From Neodontobutis hainanensis (taxonomy: Eukaryota > Chordata > Actinopteri > Gobiiformes > Odontobutidae), in NCBI GenBank assembly GCA_024349245.1, contig JALDNG010000005.1, forward strand, positions 18,852,501 through 18,916,500: a stretch of DNA of 64,000 bases, given 5' to 3'. Positions 11,039 through 24,146 of this stretch are shown in pieces. The notes beneath the pieces are model-generated. The model saw only the letters and a program-made list of their open reading frames with translations, searched no databases and was not told the DNA's origin. Both the position numbers and the translations under genes were made by a program. How positions within the stretch are numbered: the stretch's first letter is position 1; each line of letters begins with the position of its first letter.

Positions 11039-11985
11039 ATGTACAAATAAAGAACAGCTGGAGGACGTCGTCTGAGATGAGCCCGATGAGGGTAGTGTCA
11101 CCTACAAACTTAATTAGTTTGACGAAATCGTGGGTGGAGCTGCAGCAGTTGGTGTACAGAGCGAAGAGTAGAGGAGAAAGTACACAGCCCTGTGGAGCTC
11201 CTGTGCTGATGGTGAGTGTCCGAGACATTCTTCCCCAGCCGCACGCACTGCCTCTGGTCCGTCAGGAAGTCAGTGATCCACCTGCAGGTGGAGTCAGGCA
11301 CGTTGAGCTGGGAGAGCTTGTCCTGGAGAAGAGCAGGGAGGATGGTGTTAAATGCAGACCTGAAGTCCACACACAGGATGCTGGTGTAGGTTCCTGGGGA
11401 GTCCAGGTGCTGCAGGATGAAGTGGAGGGTCAGGTTGATGGCGTCATCTGGCAAGACTCCAGAGAAGTGTCTGTGAAGACAGGAGTCAGCTCATCAGCAC
11501 AGTGTCTCAGGGTGGTGGGGGAGACACCGTCTGGACCGGGTGCTTTCCGGGTGTTTTGTCTCCTGAACTGATTCCGCACGTCCTGTTCCAGGAATGAAAG
11601 GGCAGTGTGGGAGGGGTGGTTGAGCAGGTTGGGGCTGGCTGAAGTGTCCTCTGTAGTGATAGGGGTGGGGGAGGGGTGTGAAGTTTGAAACCATGCATAA
11701 TGTGAGTTTAGCTGATCAGCCAGTTTCTGATCAGCGCAGGGGGCTCTAGGCCTGTAGTTTGTAAGAAGCTGGAGCCCCCTCCACACAGAAGCAGAGTCGT
11801 TAACAAAGAACTGCTGCTCCAGACGTGTATAGTATTTAGCTCTAGCTCTTGACACCTCCCTGCTAAATCCATACTTTGCCCGTCTGTAGCTGCTCCCATC
11901 TCTAACTCTATGGGCTCCTTCTTTTTGCTGCCATAGCTGCCTCAGTTTGGGTGTGAACCAGGGTTTGTCATAATTGAAAGTCACT
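11039..11985 (-). pseudogene. Broken LINE reverse transcriptase
   Basis: The piece covers part of the ORF2 protein of a fish non-LTR retrotransposon. The order on the - strand is: a pre-RT segment with NYDKPWFTPKLRQLWQQKEG (about 11980), the fingers motif RKAPGPDGVSP (about 11540), CVDFRSAFNTI (about 11370), and STGAPQGCVLSPLLFALYTN (about 11210), which is RT motif B. The catalytic box appears as FVGDTT where the family has FADDTT, so one active-site Asp is replaced by Gly. At least two frameshifts break the chain (near 11454 and 11228). The 5' endonuclease part and the 3' end are missing. It abuts the DNA transposon end at 11038. Confidence 0.85.
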
Positions 11986-12104
11986 TTGGAGCGTGTTGGT
12001 ATAATGCTGTCCTCACCGTATCGAATGTGTGATGTTACATTAAATAACTCCTATTGTCTGAAAGATGTTTATCTACACAGCAGAACCTGTGCCTCAAATA
12101 TAGA

Positions 12105-12440
12105 GCTGCTATATCATAGGAATTTAGTGCATCTCTTTGAATTAATGATCAGAAAGCTGGGAATAAAACAGAAACAGTTTAATGTTTATTGTAGCAGCTG
12201 TACGGCTATACCTCCAGCCTCTCGCATCACTACACACCAAAATTTACACTTATATTAATTATTAACAATGCATCCATGCTTTGAATGTCTACATCAATAT
12301 CTCACATAGAAAAACAATGTATTTGCTCTTTTGTGACCTTATTATTAATGTAGCAGACATCACTTGTTTGGATCCAGCACAATGGAAAAACAAACGTCAT
12401 AGGTATTACCCATTCCTATCTGGGCCGTACTAAACCAACC
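12105..12440 (+). repeat. Unclassified dispersed repeat, copy A
   Basis: This segment shares collinear blocks with 37625-37935: AGAAAGCTGGGAATAAA versus GGAAAGCTGGTAATAAA, GTAGCAGACATCACTTG versus GTAGCAGAAGTCCCTTC, and GGGCCGTACTAAACCAACC versus TGCCCGTACTGACCCAACT. The matches keep their order and similar spacing. No coding or terminal repeats were found. Confidence 0.45.
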
Positions 12441-13017
12441 CATACTACTCATTAGAAAGAAGACTACCTGATATTCTGTTGCTGTTTCAAATTACCCTCA
12501 CCTCCAAAAGCAGCCTAGGGGCCTCTCCTGCTTCTCTTTTAATCTAATAAAAAAAAAAAACGTTTTCCTCATTACAACCAAACTTAAGTTTAGCCTTAGC
12601 AGTAGCTTAGCATTACCCTTATTGCGACTTTAGCGTCAGGACGGCAATTACCTGCTTGAATTGACAGTACGTCAAAGGTTTGTTTGGTAGACATTCAATA
12701 TGATGAAAGGCATTGATGACGTTTTTGAGGATTTTATAAAAAGACATTAAATAGACTACTATGAGAAGAACTAAATCTGGATCAGTCAAGGGACTCCAGA
12801 AGATGTATTTCTACAGTATTTTCAGGCAGTGACTGGGACGATTATGTGTACGCGTTGTGAGTGCTACTGATTTATTGTTTAGTGTTAATGTGCTTTTCAT
12901 TTACCTGGATCTGGGTTTTATTTGCTGGTTGCCTACATGCTTTGTGAAAGTGCTATGTTGTCAAAAAACCGCTTCTGTCCTGGTTGTGACTGTGACAGTT
13001 GACTGTAGTGTTTCTGA
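12441..13017. other. Intergenic; no gene seen
   Basis: AT-rich single-copy sequence without recognisable coding content. The last eight bases (13010-13017, GTTTCTGA) are the left target-site duplication of the hAT element that follows. Confidence 0.5.
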
Positions 13018-13251
13018 GAGTGATGGGTCCTTTGCGAGGGAGTCGGCTCTTTTAAGTGAACGATGGGAGCCGGCTCACATATCTGAAGAGCCGACTCTTT
13101 TTCTTTTTTTTTTTATATAGCCTATAGTAATTAAACCACTAGGTAATAATAAAATATTGAATTATTTTATTTTAGTAAAAAAAATACTAATAATCTAATG
13201 AACAATACAAAAATATAATTATTTAAGCCTAATTCGTTTTAACTGTCTATT

Positions 13252-13323
13252 CTTGTCAATCATACACGTGGTGTCAGAGATTATACTATTATAATCTCTG
13301 ACACCACGTGTATGATTGACAAG
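13252..13323. repeat. Perfect 34-bp palindrome with 4-base loop
   Basis: The arms at 13252-13285 and 13290-13323 are exact reverse complements over 34 bases, separated by CTAT. Each arm contains CACGTG. The base pairing is flawless, which suggests recent formation or gene conversion. It lies inside the hAT element about 230 bases from its left end. Confidence 0.95.
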
Positions 13324-13582
13324 GGAGGGCTGAACCGTGCTCCCAACTGTGAAGCTAGCGGAGCTTTGAGAAACTAGTGAAGGTGGTGGAACACCTGGAG
13401 CCAGCACCTCCACATTTGGAGATGTATTCACTCAAGTAGGCCTACTCCGCAACCTACAGCAAACGCAGTCTATAAAGGACCAGCTTATGCAAAAGTCAAT
13501 GTCTGTAGCGAATAAAGGCCGAATTGATATTCCATTGGCAAAATGTTTGATATGCATTGCCATAATGATTAATGGCATTATT

Positions 13583-13959
13583 CATTCATTTTCTACCGCT
13601 TTGTCCCATTTAGGGGTCACGGGTGACTGGAGCCTATCCCAGCAGCTTTGGGCCTGAGGCGGGGTACACCCTGGTCAGTGGCCAGTTAGTCGCAGGGCTG
13701 ACATATAGAGACAGACAGTGACAGACAATCATTCACTAGGGACACTTTAGAGTTGCCAATTAACCTGTACATACATGTCTTTGGTCAGTGGGAGGAAGCT
13801 GGAGTACCCGGAGAGAACCCACGGTAACACGTGGAGGACATGCAGACTCCTCCCAGAAAGACCAGAGTCCGCCGAGAATGTTTGAGTCGGCCGGGTTTTG
13901 AACTCACGACCTTCTTGCTGTAAGGCAGGAGTGCTAACCACTCTGCCACGTGCACCCCA
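13583..13959 (-). mobile_element. SINE nested inside the hAT element
   Basis: On the - strand the head reads GGCAGAGTGGTTAGCACTC (box A-like), then GAGTTCAAAACCC (box B-like). The body has TGGGTTCTCTCCGGGTACTCC, and the tail has GGGATAGGCTCCAGTCACCC. This is a very common fish tRNA-like repeat. The flanks at 13575-13582 and 13960-13967 are an exact direct repeat, GCATTATT. It entered the hAT element after the latter had inserted. A related copy is at 33311-33580 (+). Confidence 0.75.
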
Positions 13960-14173
13960 GCATTATTTTTTATTTTTAAAATTGTGAGACATTGTATGAT
14001 TTCATTTAATTTAATTAGAACTGTTTTTACACATATTGCTGTCAAAGTCATAGTTAAAACATTTAATATTTAAAGAGCCGTTTGTGAGCCAAAAGAGCCG
14101 GCTCTTTTAAGTTAGCTTATTCAAATGAGTCGGCTCATGAAAAAGAGCCAGATTGCCCATCACTAGTTTCTGA

Positions 14174-16456
14174 TTGGCATGAATTAACATCTGTGCGGTG
14201 TCTCCTCTGCCCAGCGTCAGAACACTTAAGTCCGGCTCAGCTCACAGAACAAGTGCTCTGATCTGCAACAGTTTGTGCGCAGCAATCAGGTTTTACACAG
14301 CTTCACTTGTAGCTGCTTCAGAGTAAAAGTTACAGCTTCATCTTGTTCTCCCTCAGTGTGTCTTTCAGCTACAAATGTGTAATAGAAGGAAACTCAGTAA
14401 ACAACGATGTTAACGTGAGCGGTTGAGGTGACAGATGCATAATGTGTTTCTGGCCACAGTGTCTTCCCCAGAGGAGGCAGGGTTTTTTGGGTCTTTTTGT
14501 GAACTTGTTTTATTTTATTTTTTTATTTATTTTTTTATGCAGGATGAGATAATAGAGCTGTTTCTCAGGATCAGCCAAACCTTTTCAAACTAATCTCTGC
14601 AGCTCAGTGTTGTTGACTGATTACAGCAGAGCAATGTTCTGATCGAACATATACCAACTACTGTACATTCATTATTAATTATGCAGATTGTAGCATTGTA
14701 GCTTTAATGTTTGCTCTTTTTTTTTTATTAAAAGAAAAGCAGCAATTTTCTGTCATGTCTTAAGTAGTATGTAAAAGTAGTGTTTAAATCAATTTGTCAT
14801 TAAATCACATGAAATGTGATGCTGCTGCTATTAGCCCCTCCACCAAATATCACCACCAGCTGCCAGTGCTTACAGAGGCAACCGCGGCAAATTTAGATTC
14901 TGCACATCAGGCTGTTTCTGATGCATGTATGCTTTAGAAAATATTTTATTTGAATCCTTGAAACTTCCGTAATGTACCTTAAATGTACCACTCTGATGGA
15001 AGGAGTAACCATAGTATGGTATGCTACTTCATATAGTCTTTGGAAACTGCGTTGTTGTTCTTTTTAAAAAATATGTTTAGATTTTATACTTAGTGAAAAT
15101 ATTCCGTGCACACTTTTGGACCTTTTTGTACTTTACCTTTCCTGTTAGCTTCCCCTCTGTGGGATCAGTAAAGCTCTATCTAATCTTATTTTAATGCTTT
15201 AATGCTCTACCCACATTTCCATTTTGTGGTCCTTGCCCTTTTGTCCACTGATAACCCATTGTGGTCTGCGTCATTTCCATTGACAAAATGTGCACACAGC
15301 ATATAATGTTTACCCAATAAATGTTTCTATTTAATTTTCAAACCCATCTTTTCTGGTGTAACCACCTTTGCCCTCTTCTCGACTGCTCTGAATAACTTTT
15401 TTTGTGTTTGTCAGTTTTGCATTTGCACCACCGAGGGGCAGTGTAGAAACAGCTGCTGCAGCCTGACGAGGACACAGTTTCTCTAGGAGGGTTACCACAT
15501 TACTTGCCATTATGCAAAGGTAATACAGCTGAACCTTTTAGTAATACAATAAAAGGAGATCTCCTATTCTACTACACAAACAGACCAGCTGACAGTCAAT
15601 CAAAGAAACCACTACTAAACAAATACTTTCTGTTTCTCATTTGATAGTGGCCATTCCGAATGTATTTAAATCTAATTCATCAGTTGTCAAGAGAAGGCTA
15701 GAGAGTGCAAATATGAAACTATAACAATACAGTACATAGCGCTACAATCTCTATTTTCATCTGCACAGACGCTCTCTTAAACCACACAGGAAGTGCATGG
15801 GTATAAATTTAGAGTAAACTTCCTTAACCACAGTGTTTTTAGCTTTTTGGCCCAAACTGTTTTGCACCATAATAACCACTCCAAGCACTCTTTGTTTTCT
15901 TTTACAATTGCAGTTCAAAACAGGTAAAAATATCATCAGAGCAAGACAAACGTGACATCTTCCTCAAACTCTAAAGCCTGCTTCATGAGGTGTAAGTGAT
16001 CTTAAATCCATTATTTATTACCTCCTTTAACTGTTATTTCGGTGAAGAGTGCAAACCACTATTGTCCTTAACACCGGCGTGGAAAAAAACAAAACATTTG
16101 TGCACGCTCACTTCAAACCTGCTTTGATTAATGCTCAGCTCCATCATTACATCCAACAGCAGGAGACTTTCACCGTTAGCCCCGACCAAAGCTGAACAAC
16201 ACTGACAAGCAATGTAGAGTATTTTAACAGGAATTATCTGTAAAGAAACAAGACCATGAGGTGTTATCTAGGATTTATGATCAAGGATTTCAATAGATGA
16301 GAATGTTCAGCACATACTGAAAGCATTGGCCAATCAATATTTTTGTTCTGAAATTAGGGACACTCCCTACGAATGTGAACAAGTAAGTAATGTCTACAGA
16401 TAATTTAGAAAGTGTCTATTCAGCACTGGCTACGTTTTGTTACACAGAGAAAAACT
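14174..16456. other. Intergenic; no gene seen
   Basis: The sequence is AT-rich without coding resemblance. Around 15110-15185 the words CCTTTCCTGTTAGCTTCCCC and TGTGGGATCAGTAAAG resemble the 3' tail of a fish LINE, but no coding part is attached. A 21-base poly(A) run follows at about 16457. Confidence 0.4.
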
Positions 16457-16668
16457 AAAAAAAAAAAAAAAAAAAACAGACAACACTAAACATAGAGCTA
16501 GAAGTATCAAGTTATTTTTGGTCTTATGTTTTAGTATTTGATATTGGCAAAAAGGTCCAGTTTTACCTTGTTTACTAAAATAAAAGCAGGAGAGGTTGCT
16601 ATGCTGTTTCTTATTAATAATAAGTTATTATTAATAATTATTTACCTACACAGAACAGCCAAGGTTGT

Positions 16669-16960
16669 TAAGAATACTTTACTTTTGATCAGACAGGAGC
16701 GTGGTTTTGTTTACTTGTTAGTTTCACTCCCTGTAGCCTTCGTCAGAAGCGTCACTTGTTCGGGTTTTCCCAGAGAGTAAGGAGAGCTTACCCCCTACTG
16801 TCTGACTCCTTCTCCAGGATTGTGTCCCAGGTGTGTGATAGGGTGAAGGCTCCCTCGCCCTTTATTTTCTGACAAAGGAAGCAGCCAAAAACTAGTAAAG
16901 CAGGTAAAAAATGAACAAACACCCGCTCCTGTCTGTCCTATCAAAAGTAAAGTATTCCTA
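16669..16960. mobile_element. MITE-like repeat with long inverted ends
   Basis: An exact 18-bp inverted repeat, GAATACTTTACTTTTGAT, lies at 16672-16689 and (inverted) 16940-16957. The similarity extends inward to GACAGGAGCG on both sides with a small indel, and outward to TTAAG versus TTAGG. The core carries TAGCCTTCGTCAGAAGCGTC and TTGTGTCCCAGGTGTGTG. At about 290 bases without coding, it fits a small non-autonomous DNA transposon. Its superfamily was not identified. TTG flanks both ends and might be a 3-bp target duplication. Confidence 0.6.
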
Positions 16961-17023
16961 ATTGAAACTGAAGACAGTATTAACGTATAACAAAGATAAC
17001 AGCAAAAGATCAAGCCCCTCGCT

Positions 17024-17362
17024 AATGTTCTCTACCCACTCACTCACAGCACAGCATTTGTTTGCCATTTGCATTTTTTTTTTTACATCTTGCATATGCA
17101 GGAATTTACTTGTTTACCATGTATTGATGGGTTAGACAAAAAAAAATCTGTCTAATTTGTCCATTGATTATACATTCATATGTCTTTTGTCCATTGAAAA
17201 AGATATAGTGTGCCAATTAAAATTAGCAGCAAAAAATTGTGACACTCACCAACAGCACACAAGTGCATTCAGTCAGTTGCCATCCATCCTTTTTGTTTAT
17301 GCAGAACTTTTTTTTGACAGATTACTGTAAATATCTTTTTGTCCATTTAAAATCCATAGTGC
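17024..17362 (+). repeat. CTACCCACTCACT repeat family, copies 1 and 2
   Basis: The first unit starts GTTCTCTACCCACTCACTCA (17028) and runs into TTTGTTTGCCATTTGC. A second begins near 17240 (CACTCACCAACAGCACACAA) and continues CAGTCAGTTGCCATC, TTTGTTTATGCAGAA and TTTTGTCCATTTAAAAT. The same blocks in the same order appear at 18155-18400, 33635-33975, 50016-50305 and, inverted, at 58845-59060. No coding, terminal inverted repeats or pol III boxes were recognised. Confidence 0.6.
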
Positions 17363-18154
17363 TCTGAATCATATTTTTACGCATCTAATGCCACTGGTGC
17401 ACTCTACAGACAGCCAGTGTACGTCTGTAAGTGTCAGGTATCCAAGGGTTTATAGGCGCTATATTAACATTTGACAGTATCAATACACTTTTATTGATGG
17501 ATCGTAGCGTCCTGGTCCGCAGCCACTCAGCGAGGTGTTTGAAGATAAAATGTAGCCCCCTCCCCCAGCTGACTCTATCATCAGAGGTGCGAGTGAGCAA
17601 CAGCAAAAGGAAAATGTCAACATTTATCTTGTAATAAGGGCGAGCGGTGCCGGCTGAACTCCAGACTTAATGACCTAAGACGTTTTAATTTGACTAATTA
17701 CTTGACGGTGAATGGGATCACATAATTACAGCACTTCAGGCAATTAGGCTTCAAAACATATGGAAAACTTTCACTTAACCCGTTCAACATTGACTCCACC
17801 AATACATTTTCTGTCGACCCTTCAGGATGTGAGGTCATCAAAAAAGAAATTTGTCCTGCGTGGCAACAAAAACAGAATCATGTGTGCAAGTGAAAACATA
17901 AAATTATACATTTTAGAGGTCTGTGTGTTTAACAGAGCTAATATTCTGTTGATGGACCTCAGTTCCACTCCACTATGTTAGATCTGTTGTTTACCAATAG
18001 CCAGTGGAATAAAACCGCTAAAAGGTTATAGTCTTTATATTTTTATATTGACTTCAAGCTATATGTATGGCTTATTTTACCCAATACGCATTTGAATAGC
18101 TATAAAATCTTGTAGCAATGTGTTTTTTTTACCTTAGTGCACTTTTATGCTTTT
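17363..18154. other. Intergenic; no gene seen
   Basis: The sequence is non-repetitive with moderate GC at 17390-17760 and a CTAATTACTTG motif near 17693. It is a candidate conserved non-coding block. The small frames 17385-17634 on both strands cover the same bases and have no family resemblance. Confidence 0.4.
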
Positions 18155-18400
18155 GCAGCTTTAGCAATGTGAATGCCAATCTTGTCAGGCATATCTTAGT
18201 TTAAATGGGATAGGTCAGTGTTTTGTAGTTCTGTTAGACACTTTCAATACCTAGTTTATTCCTTGCAGATGACTTGCTAATATTCTCTACCCATTCACTG
18301 ACAGCACACATGTAGTCAGCCAAAACCCTTTTGTTTATGCTGACTTTGTGGTGAATTGTCTGCTTAACTTCTGTATCTAAAATGCACACGCAGCTCATAA
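18155..18400 (+). repeat. CTACCCACTCACT repeat family, copy 3
   Basis: This copy has the upstream block GCTTTAGCAATGTGAATGCC, then CAATCTTGTCAGGCATAT, and, about 130 bases on, ATTCTCTACCCATTCACTGA, then CAGCACACATGTAGTCAGCC and TTTTGTTTATGC. The same order occurs at 33635-33975 with longer spacing, so the two blocks belong to one unit. Confidence 0.6.
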
Positions 18401-21400
18401 AGTTTACATTTAATAAATTGGTTTATTGTATTTTTAAATGATAATAAAAATGAATAGAAAATGCACCATAGTTAGACTTTTAAACTGAACAGTTGTTGTA
18501 AAACACAGTTGTTTTGAATGATGTTAAGGTTATGGCCACAATGACTAGACTTTTGACTTTAACAGGGTCGATATTCTCCTTGTAGGTGTTTCTTTTGATC
18601 TTGGCCAGTTGCGGTGAGTCTGGCTGGCCGCTCTTGCGTGATGGGGCAGGGCGTATTGCACTTGACTTGCTCAAAGGACTGGATCATTGTCTTCCAGTGT
18701 TTGTTATCTCATGTGTTATTCATTGAAAAACTGTTGTGCTGTTTGCTCGGCGCGTTCTACCTGCTGACTTCACAAAGAGACATTTTAACGGGCTGCTGTT
18801 TGTACTCGCGCAGACTCCAGATAAACACCAGGCCCCGGACTTTGTTCAAATGCATCATTACATCAGATTTACACCGGGCCTGTGTTGAGACTTGGACAAA
18901 AAATGTCTTTAATGAGTTGAGAAATACTTTGCTGAATATTTCTTTACAGAGATAACCAATGTGTCAAAACGTTTACATACAAGAGAAATTAATATTAAAC
19001 AATTTTTAAAGTTCTATCTTACTCTGATCGGGGGTAAGATGTCATGACTGGCCTCAGTACCGTGAACCCTATCTTGCATCTCGGAACACGCAGTTTGTGT
19101 TTTGTCACATTCATACTGGGAACACTGTAGTTTTCGAATCCCTCTTGTGGCTGTAAACCCAGACAAAAGTGAGAAATCCAGCTGCGAAGGCTTAATTGAG
19201 CTTTGAGCATAGTCGGAGTATTGAGGCATTAGGGTTGTACTTTTATTTTTATTTGAGGTAAATGAAAAACTGCTGCTGAAAAACGGCAAAACCTGAGAGA
19301 AATAAGCCAAAAGGACAACATCTCTTTTTTTACTTTTTGATCAAATCTAACATTTCACAATCAAATCCAGTTGCTTCTGCACAGTTTACTTTTCACAGAG
19401 CCAAAACACAATCCTTTTTTTTTTACTAGTCACTTAACTCGGTTAATCTGATTTCCACTGTTTGTGTTTCGATTGATGCTAATGCATTAAAGAGATTTAT
19501 GATTTTTGACGCCTTGCTCTTATCTCCAGAGGTGTCTGAAACAATCCAAACGTCCGCCTCTTGTATCCACACTGTAAACTTATCGGGCTTTTATTCAACA
19601 TTAATACCGAGCTGGGGAAACATAGCACTCCGACTTCTCTAATTACAATGCAGCTAATGTATTATTTCCTCCCCCATGTGGGATTACTTTCATCTTTCCC
19701 ATTAAGATGCACATTTTGTTTGGATACTCAAATTACAAAAGCCCATATTAAATCTGACTGCGCAAAAGGCATTGATCACAGCCTCCGATAGCCGCTCCCC
19801 CAACTTTGATTTAATTTGCACTTCCATTAATATCTATGAGACGTCCGATTGTCGTCTTGGGCATATTGATGGTATTGTAAGCCCGGCCTTCATATAATGT
19901 TCCCCAGCGGCTATGAGGAAATGTTACAGAGAATTAGGCCGAGAAGCAGACTCAGTGGATCTGGCACCGCGCTCGGAAATTCATTAGCCTAATAAATAGA
20001 AGGAGAAAAAAAAGTGAGAATCTTAAGAGAAAATTCAGAGAAACGCACAAAGGCTGGCACCATGGCCGAAGAGGGAAGGCATGACAGGGACTTAGTGCAC
20101 CTGGAGGTCTTCTTTACACCTCAACCAGCCTTTAAAACGGTTCAATAAAACAGGCCCTGTCCATCACAATGTCTATGTGCTTCGCTGTGTGGCTGCATCT
20201 CTTTGACTATCACCAGAAAGCAGCCCCGATCTCATTAAAATCTACCCCCAAAGATCGAAATCACTAATAGAAAACACAATACAACGTGAGCTAGATAAGT
20301 GTCAAGCCGGGGCTGATTTCTTATGTTGATTAATGAAGTGCCAGGCCAGTATATGTATTGTTCCCCTCCGTTCGTTGAAGGCTTTGACGCGCTGTTTTCT
20401 ACGGGGAAAACACCAGCCGAGCCCAGAGACTCCAGTTAGGCTGTAATTAATGCAATCATGAAGATGAAAATAGCTGTTGTGGCGACAATGAAGAGCGTGT
20501 GAATGGTGGAGGAGGAAGATTCATACAGTGTGGTTACGTGTAAGTAGAGAAATTTGTATAATTGTCTTAGTCCAGACATAATCAGACTTTTCAAATATGT
20601 TCATATACATCTTAGTCTAATTGAAATTAATGGCAGTAATTTTGATTTTTTTTTTTAGTCTAGCACACCTGAATAATGCATCTCAGAGTAAGAAGTACTA
20701 CAGTTTATTTGCATTTAGTGTTACAAACAAGCCATGTTTAATGTTTAAAGCTTGAAAGAGCAATGCCTGCTACTTAAACAATGTCATAATCGATGTGTCT
20801 CTTTTTGAGAAATAAAACATTGCATGTTTTCTATTGGAATATAACATGGTGTAATTTTTGAAAAAAAAATCCATTTATTGTTTTTACTGTCTTGTTTTTG
20901 CTTGAGTGAGTCTTATCTATTATCCAATTAGCTGACTGCAGTGTTGAAGTGCTCCTCCCAAAGCAGACCACAAAGACAGACCCATTTGGGACCACAAGCC
21001 GAGATGCACCCAAAGTGGTTCGCTACACTTTTTGGGGACACTTTGGGCCTCTTTTGGTAATGGAAACACAAGAACTGACTCAAATTACACCATAGTGTCC
21101 CAGTGGAAACACTATAGACTCATTATATATATAGACCCATTCTGGCAATAGAAACTGTACCATACCGCCCCATTGAAAATGCTCTAACAGTCTATTCTCT
21201 TTAATTGTATAATGTCAGACAAACACATAAGTTAGACGTAAGCCTAGTTATAAGGCTTATTCAATTTATATAAGCATAGCCTGACTAAGCTGTGCATGTA
21301 AAGGTAGGTCATTGTGCCATCCTCTGAGGCCCAGCGAACTCAGTGTCTCTATTGCTAAGCAGTGTCGCTGAAACAAATATGTTGTACACTGCACCTCTCT

Positions 21401-22027
21401 TGCTTTTATTCAGCTCTGCACTTTGCAGTGGCACAATTTCCCTTTTTGTTTTCCAAAAGGGGGGCTGGGGTGCACTTCTCTCCGCCGTCCTGCCAGAGTG
21501 ATTCATTTGCCGGTCATTAAAAAACAGCTCTTTTGAAAGTGTTAGGCTGCTCAGGTGGCACAGACTGTGCTGGCAGACAAGTCGTAAATAAAGGGAACTA
21601 AATTTCAAATGCCATAAATAGGGAACACCTAAGGACCTCGCATGATTGCAGACATCTAATCATTTAATTTATGCGTGTCTAAAGGAGCCCTCATTAACAT
21701 TCAAGTAGCACTCATCTGTCGAGCGGGATCATTCTGAAGGCTGCCTCCCTCTCACGTGGAGCGTATCCATTTGGGCGACGCAGCATGGCCACGCTTCCCG
21801 CTTCCTCCCTCAATGTCACTAGAGACACAGCGTGGAGCGCTCATAACTTTCCCTGTGATTTGTGATCCTTCTATTGTGTTGTTCTTAATGTGGCTAACCA
21901 CTGGCAAAGTTAAAGCCATATTTTTGAGGTCACACCACTGTTGGGACTAACGCTCATGATGCACTCAATTATTTAGCCCTTTCTCTACCAGACAAATCAA
22001 AACTGTGCTGTTTACATTTGAAGTCAG
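18401..22027. other. Intergenic; single-copy blocks
   Basis: No gene was recognised. Two stretches look like candidate conserved non-coding DNA. The first, about 19480-20510, has balanced composition and words such as TTAATTTGCACTTCCATTAA. The second, about 21280-21960, includes ATGATTGCAGACATCTAATC. The sequence from 20930 to 21190 has repeated CACTTTGGG/TGGAAAC phrases that resemble an old interspersed repeat. Frames such as 18614-18955 and 19014-19310 lack support. Confidence 0.4.
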
Positions 22028-22378
22028 TCTAGTCTAGTTTTCAACCCCATTTTTCATGAGCTGAACTCAAAGATCTTAGACCTTTTCTATGTACACAAAA
22101 GGCCTATTTCTCTCAAATATTGTTTGCAAATCTGTCCAAATCTGTGCTCATTTTCAACGGCGTCTGGCACTTTGGAGAAGGTGTTCTTTTCAAAAATGCT
22201 GGTCACACCAAATACTGACCACCGGACCCCCCCCAATATAGTGAGACTGCTCATTTTAAAGTGGCCTTTTATTGTGGCCAGCGTAAGGCACCCCTGTGCA
22301 ATATGCTCTTGATATGCCACACCTGTGAGGAGGATGGATAATCTCGGCAAAGGAGAAGTGCTCAATAAAATTGATTTG
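22028..22378. mobile_element. Tc1 fragment, same family as 7661-8788
   Basis: The left end carries TTTTTCATGAGCTGAACTCA and the right part GTGGCCTTTTATTGTGGCCA, then CACACCTGTGAGGAGGATGG and GGCAAAGGAGAAGTGCTCA. These match the termini of the element at 7661-8788. The internal transposase is almost wholly deleted, leaving a piece near the C-terminal codons (GGCGTCTGGCACTTTGGAGA). The extreme right end is missing, so the copy is truncated. Confidence 0.75.
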
Positions 22379-22477
22379 GTATGTATTGATCCATGTGCAT
22401 ACTTATCTTAGCCGCTATAATGCCTGACATGAGCTTCCATGTTGTAGAGAGACATGTTAATGGCCAATAGTTGGATG

Positions 22478-24146
<1,669 letters not shown>

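Larger units (their letters stand above)
13018..14165. mobile_element. Non-autonomous hAT element with 8-bp TSD
   Basis: The flanks are an exact 8-bp direct repeat, GTTTCTGA, at 13010-13017 and 14166-14173. This is the target duplication length of hAT transposons. The ends are short inverted repeats: GAGTGATGGGTCC on the left and, read inward from the right, TAGTGATGGGCAA. Subterminal GAGCCGGCTC/GAGTCGGCTC words recur in both orientations at both ends, as expected for hAT transposase binding sites. The element is 1,148 bases. It contains a SINE (13583-13959) and a perfect palindrome (13252-13323), and has no transposase frame, so it would need a transposase supplied in trans. Confidence 0.85.

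Noticed and set aside
11077..11571. 164-codon + strand frame
   Set aside because: It is antisense to the LINE reverse transcriptase on the - strand, whose motifs are clear.
13252..13323. Rho-independent terminator or prokaryotic palindrome
   Set aside because: The context is a vertebrate hAT element; bacterial signals do not apply.
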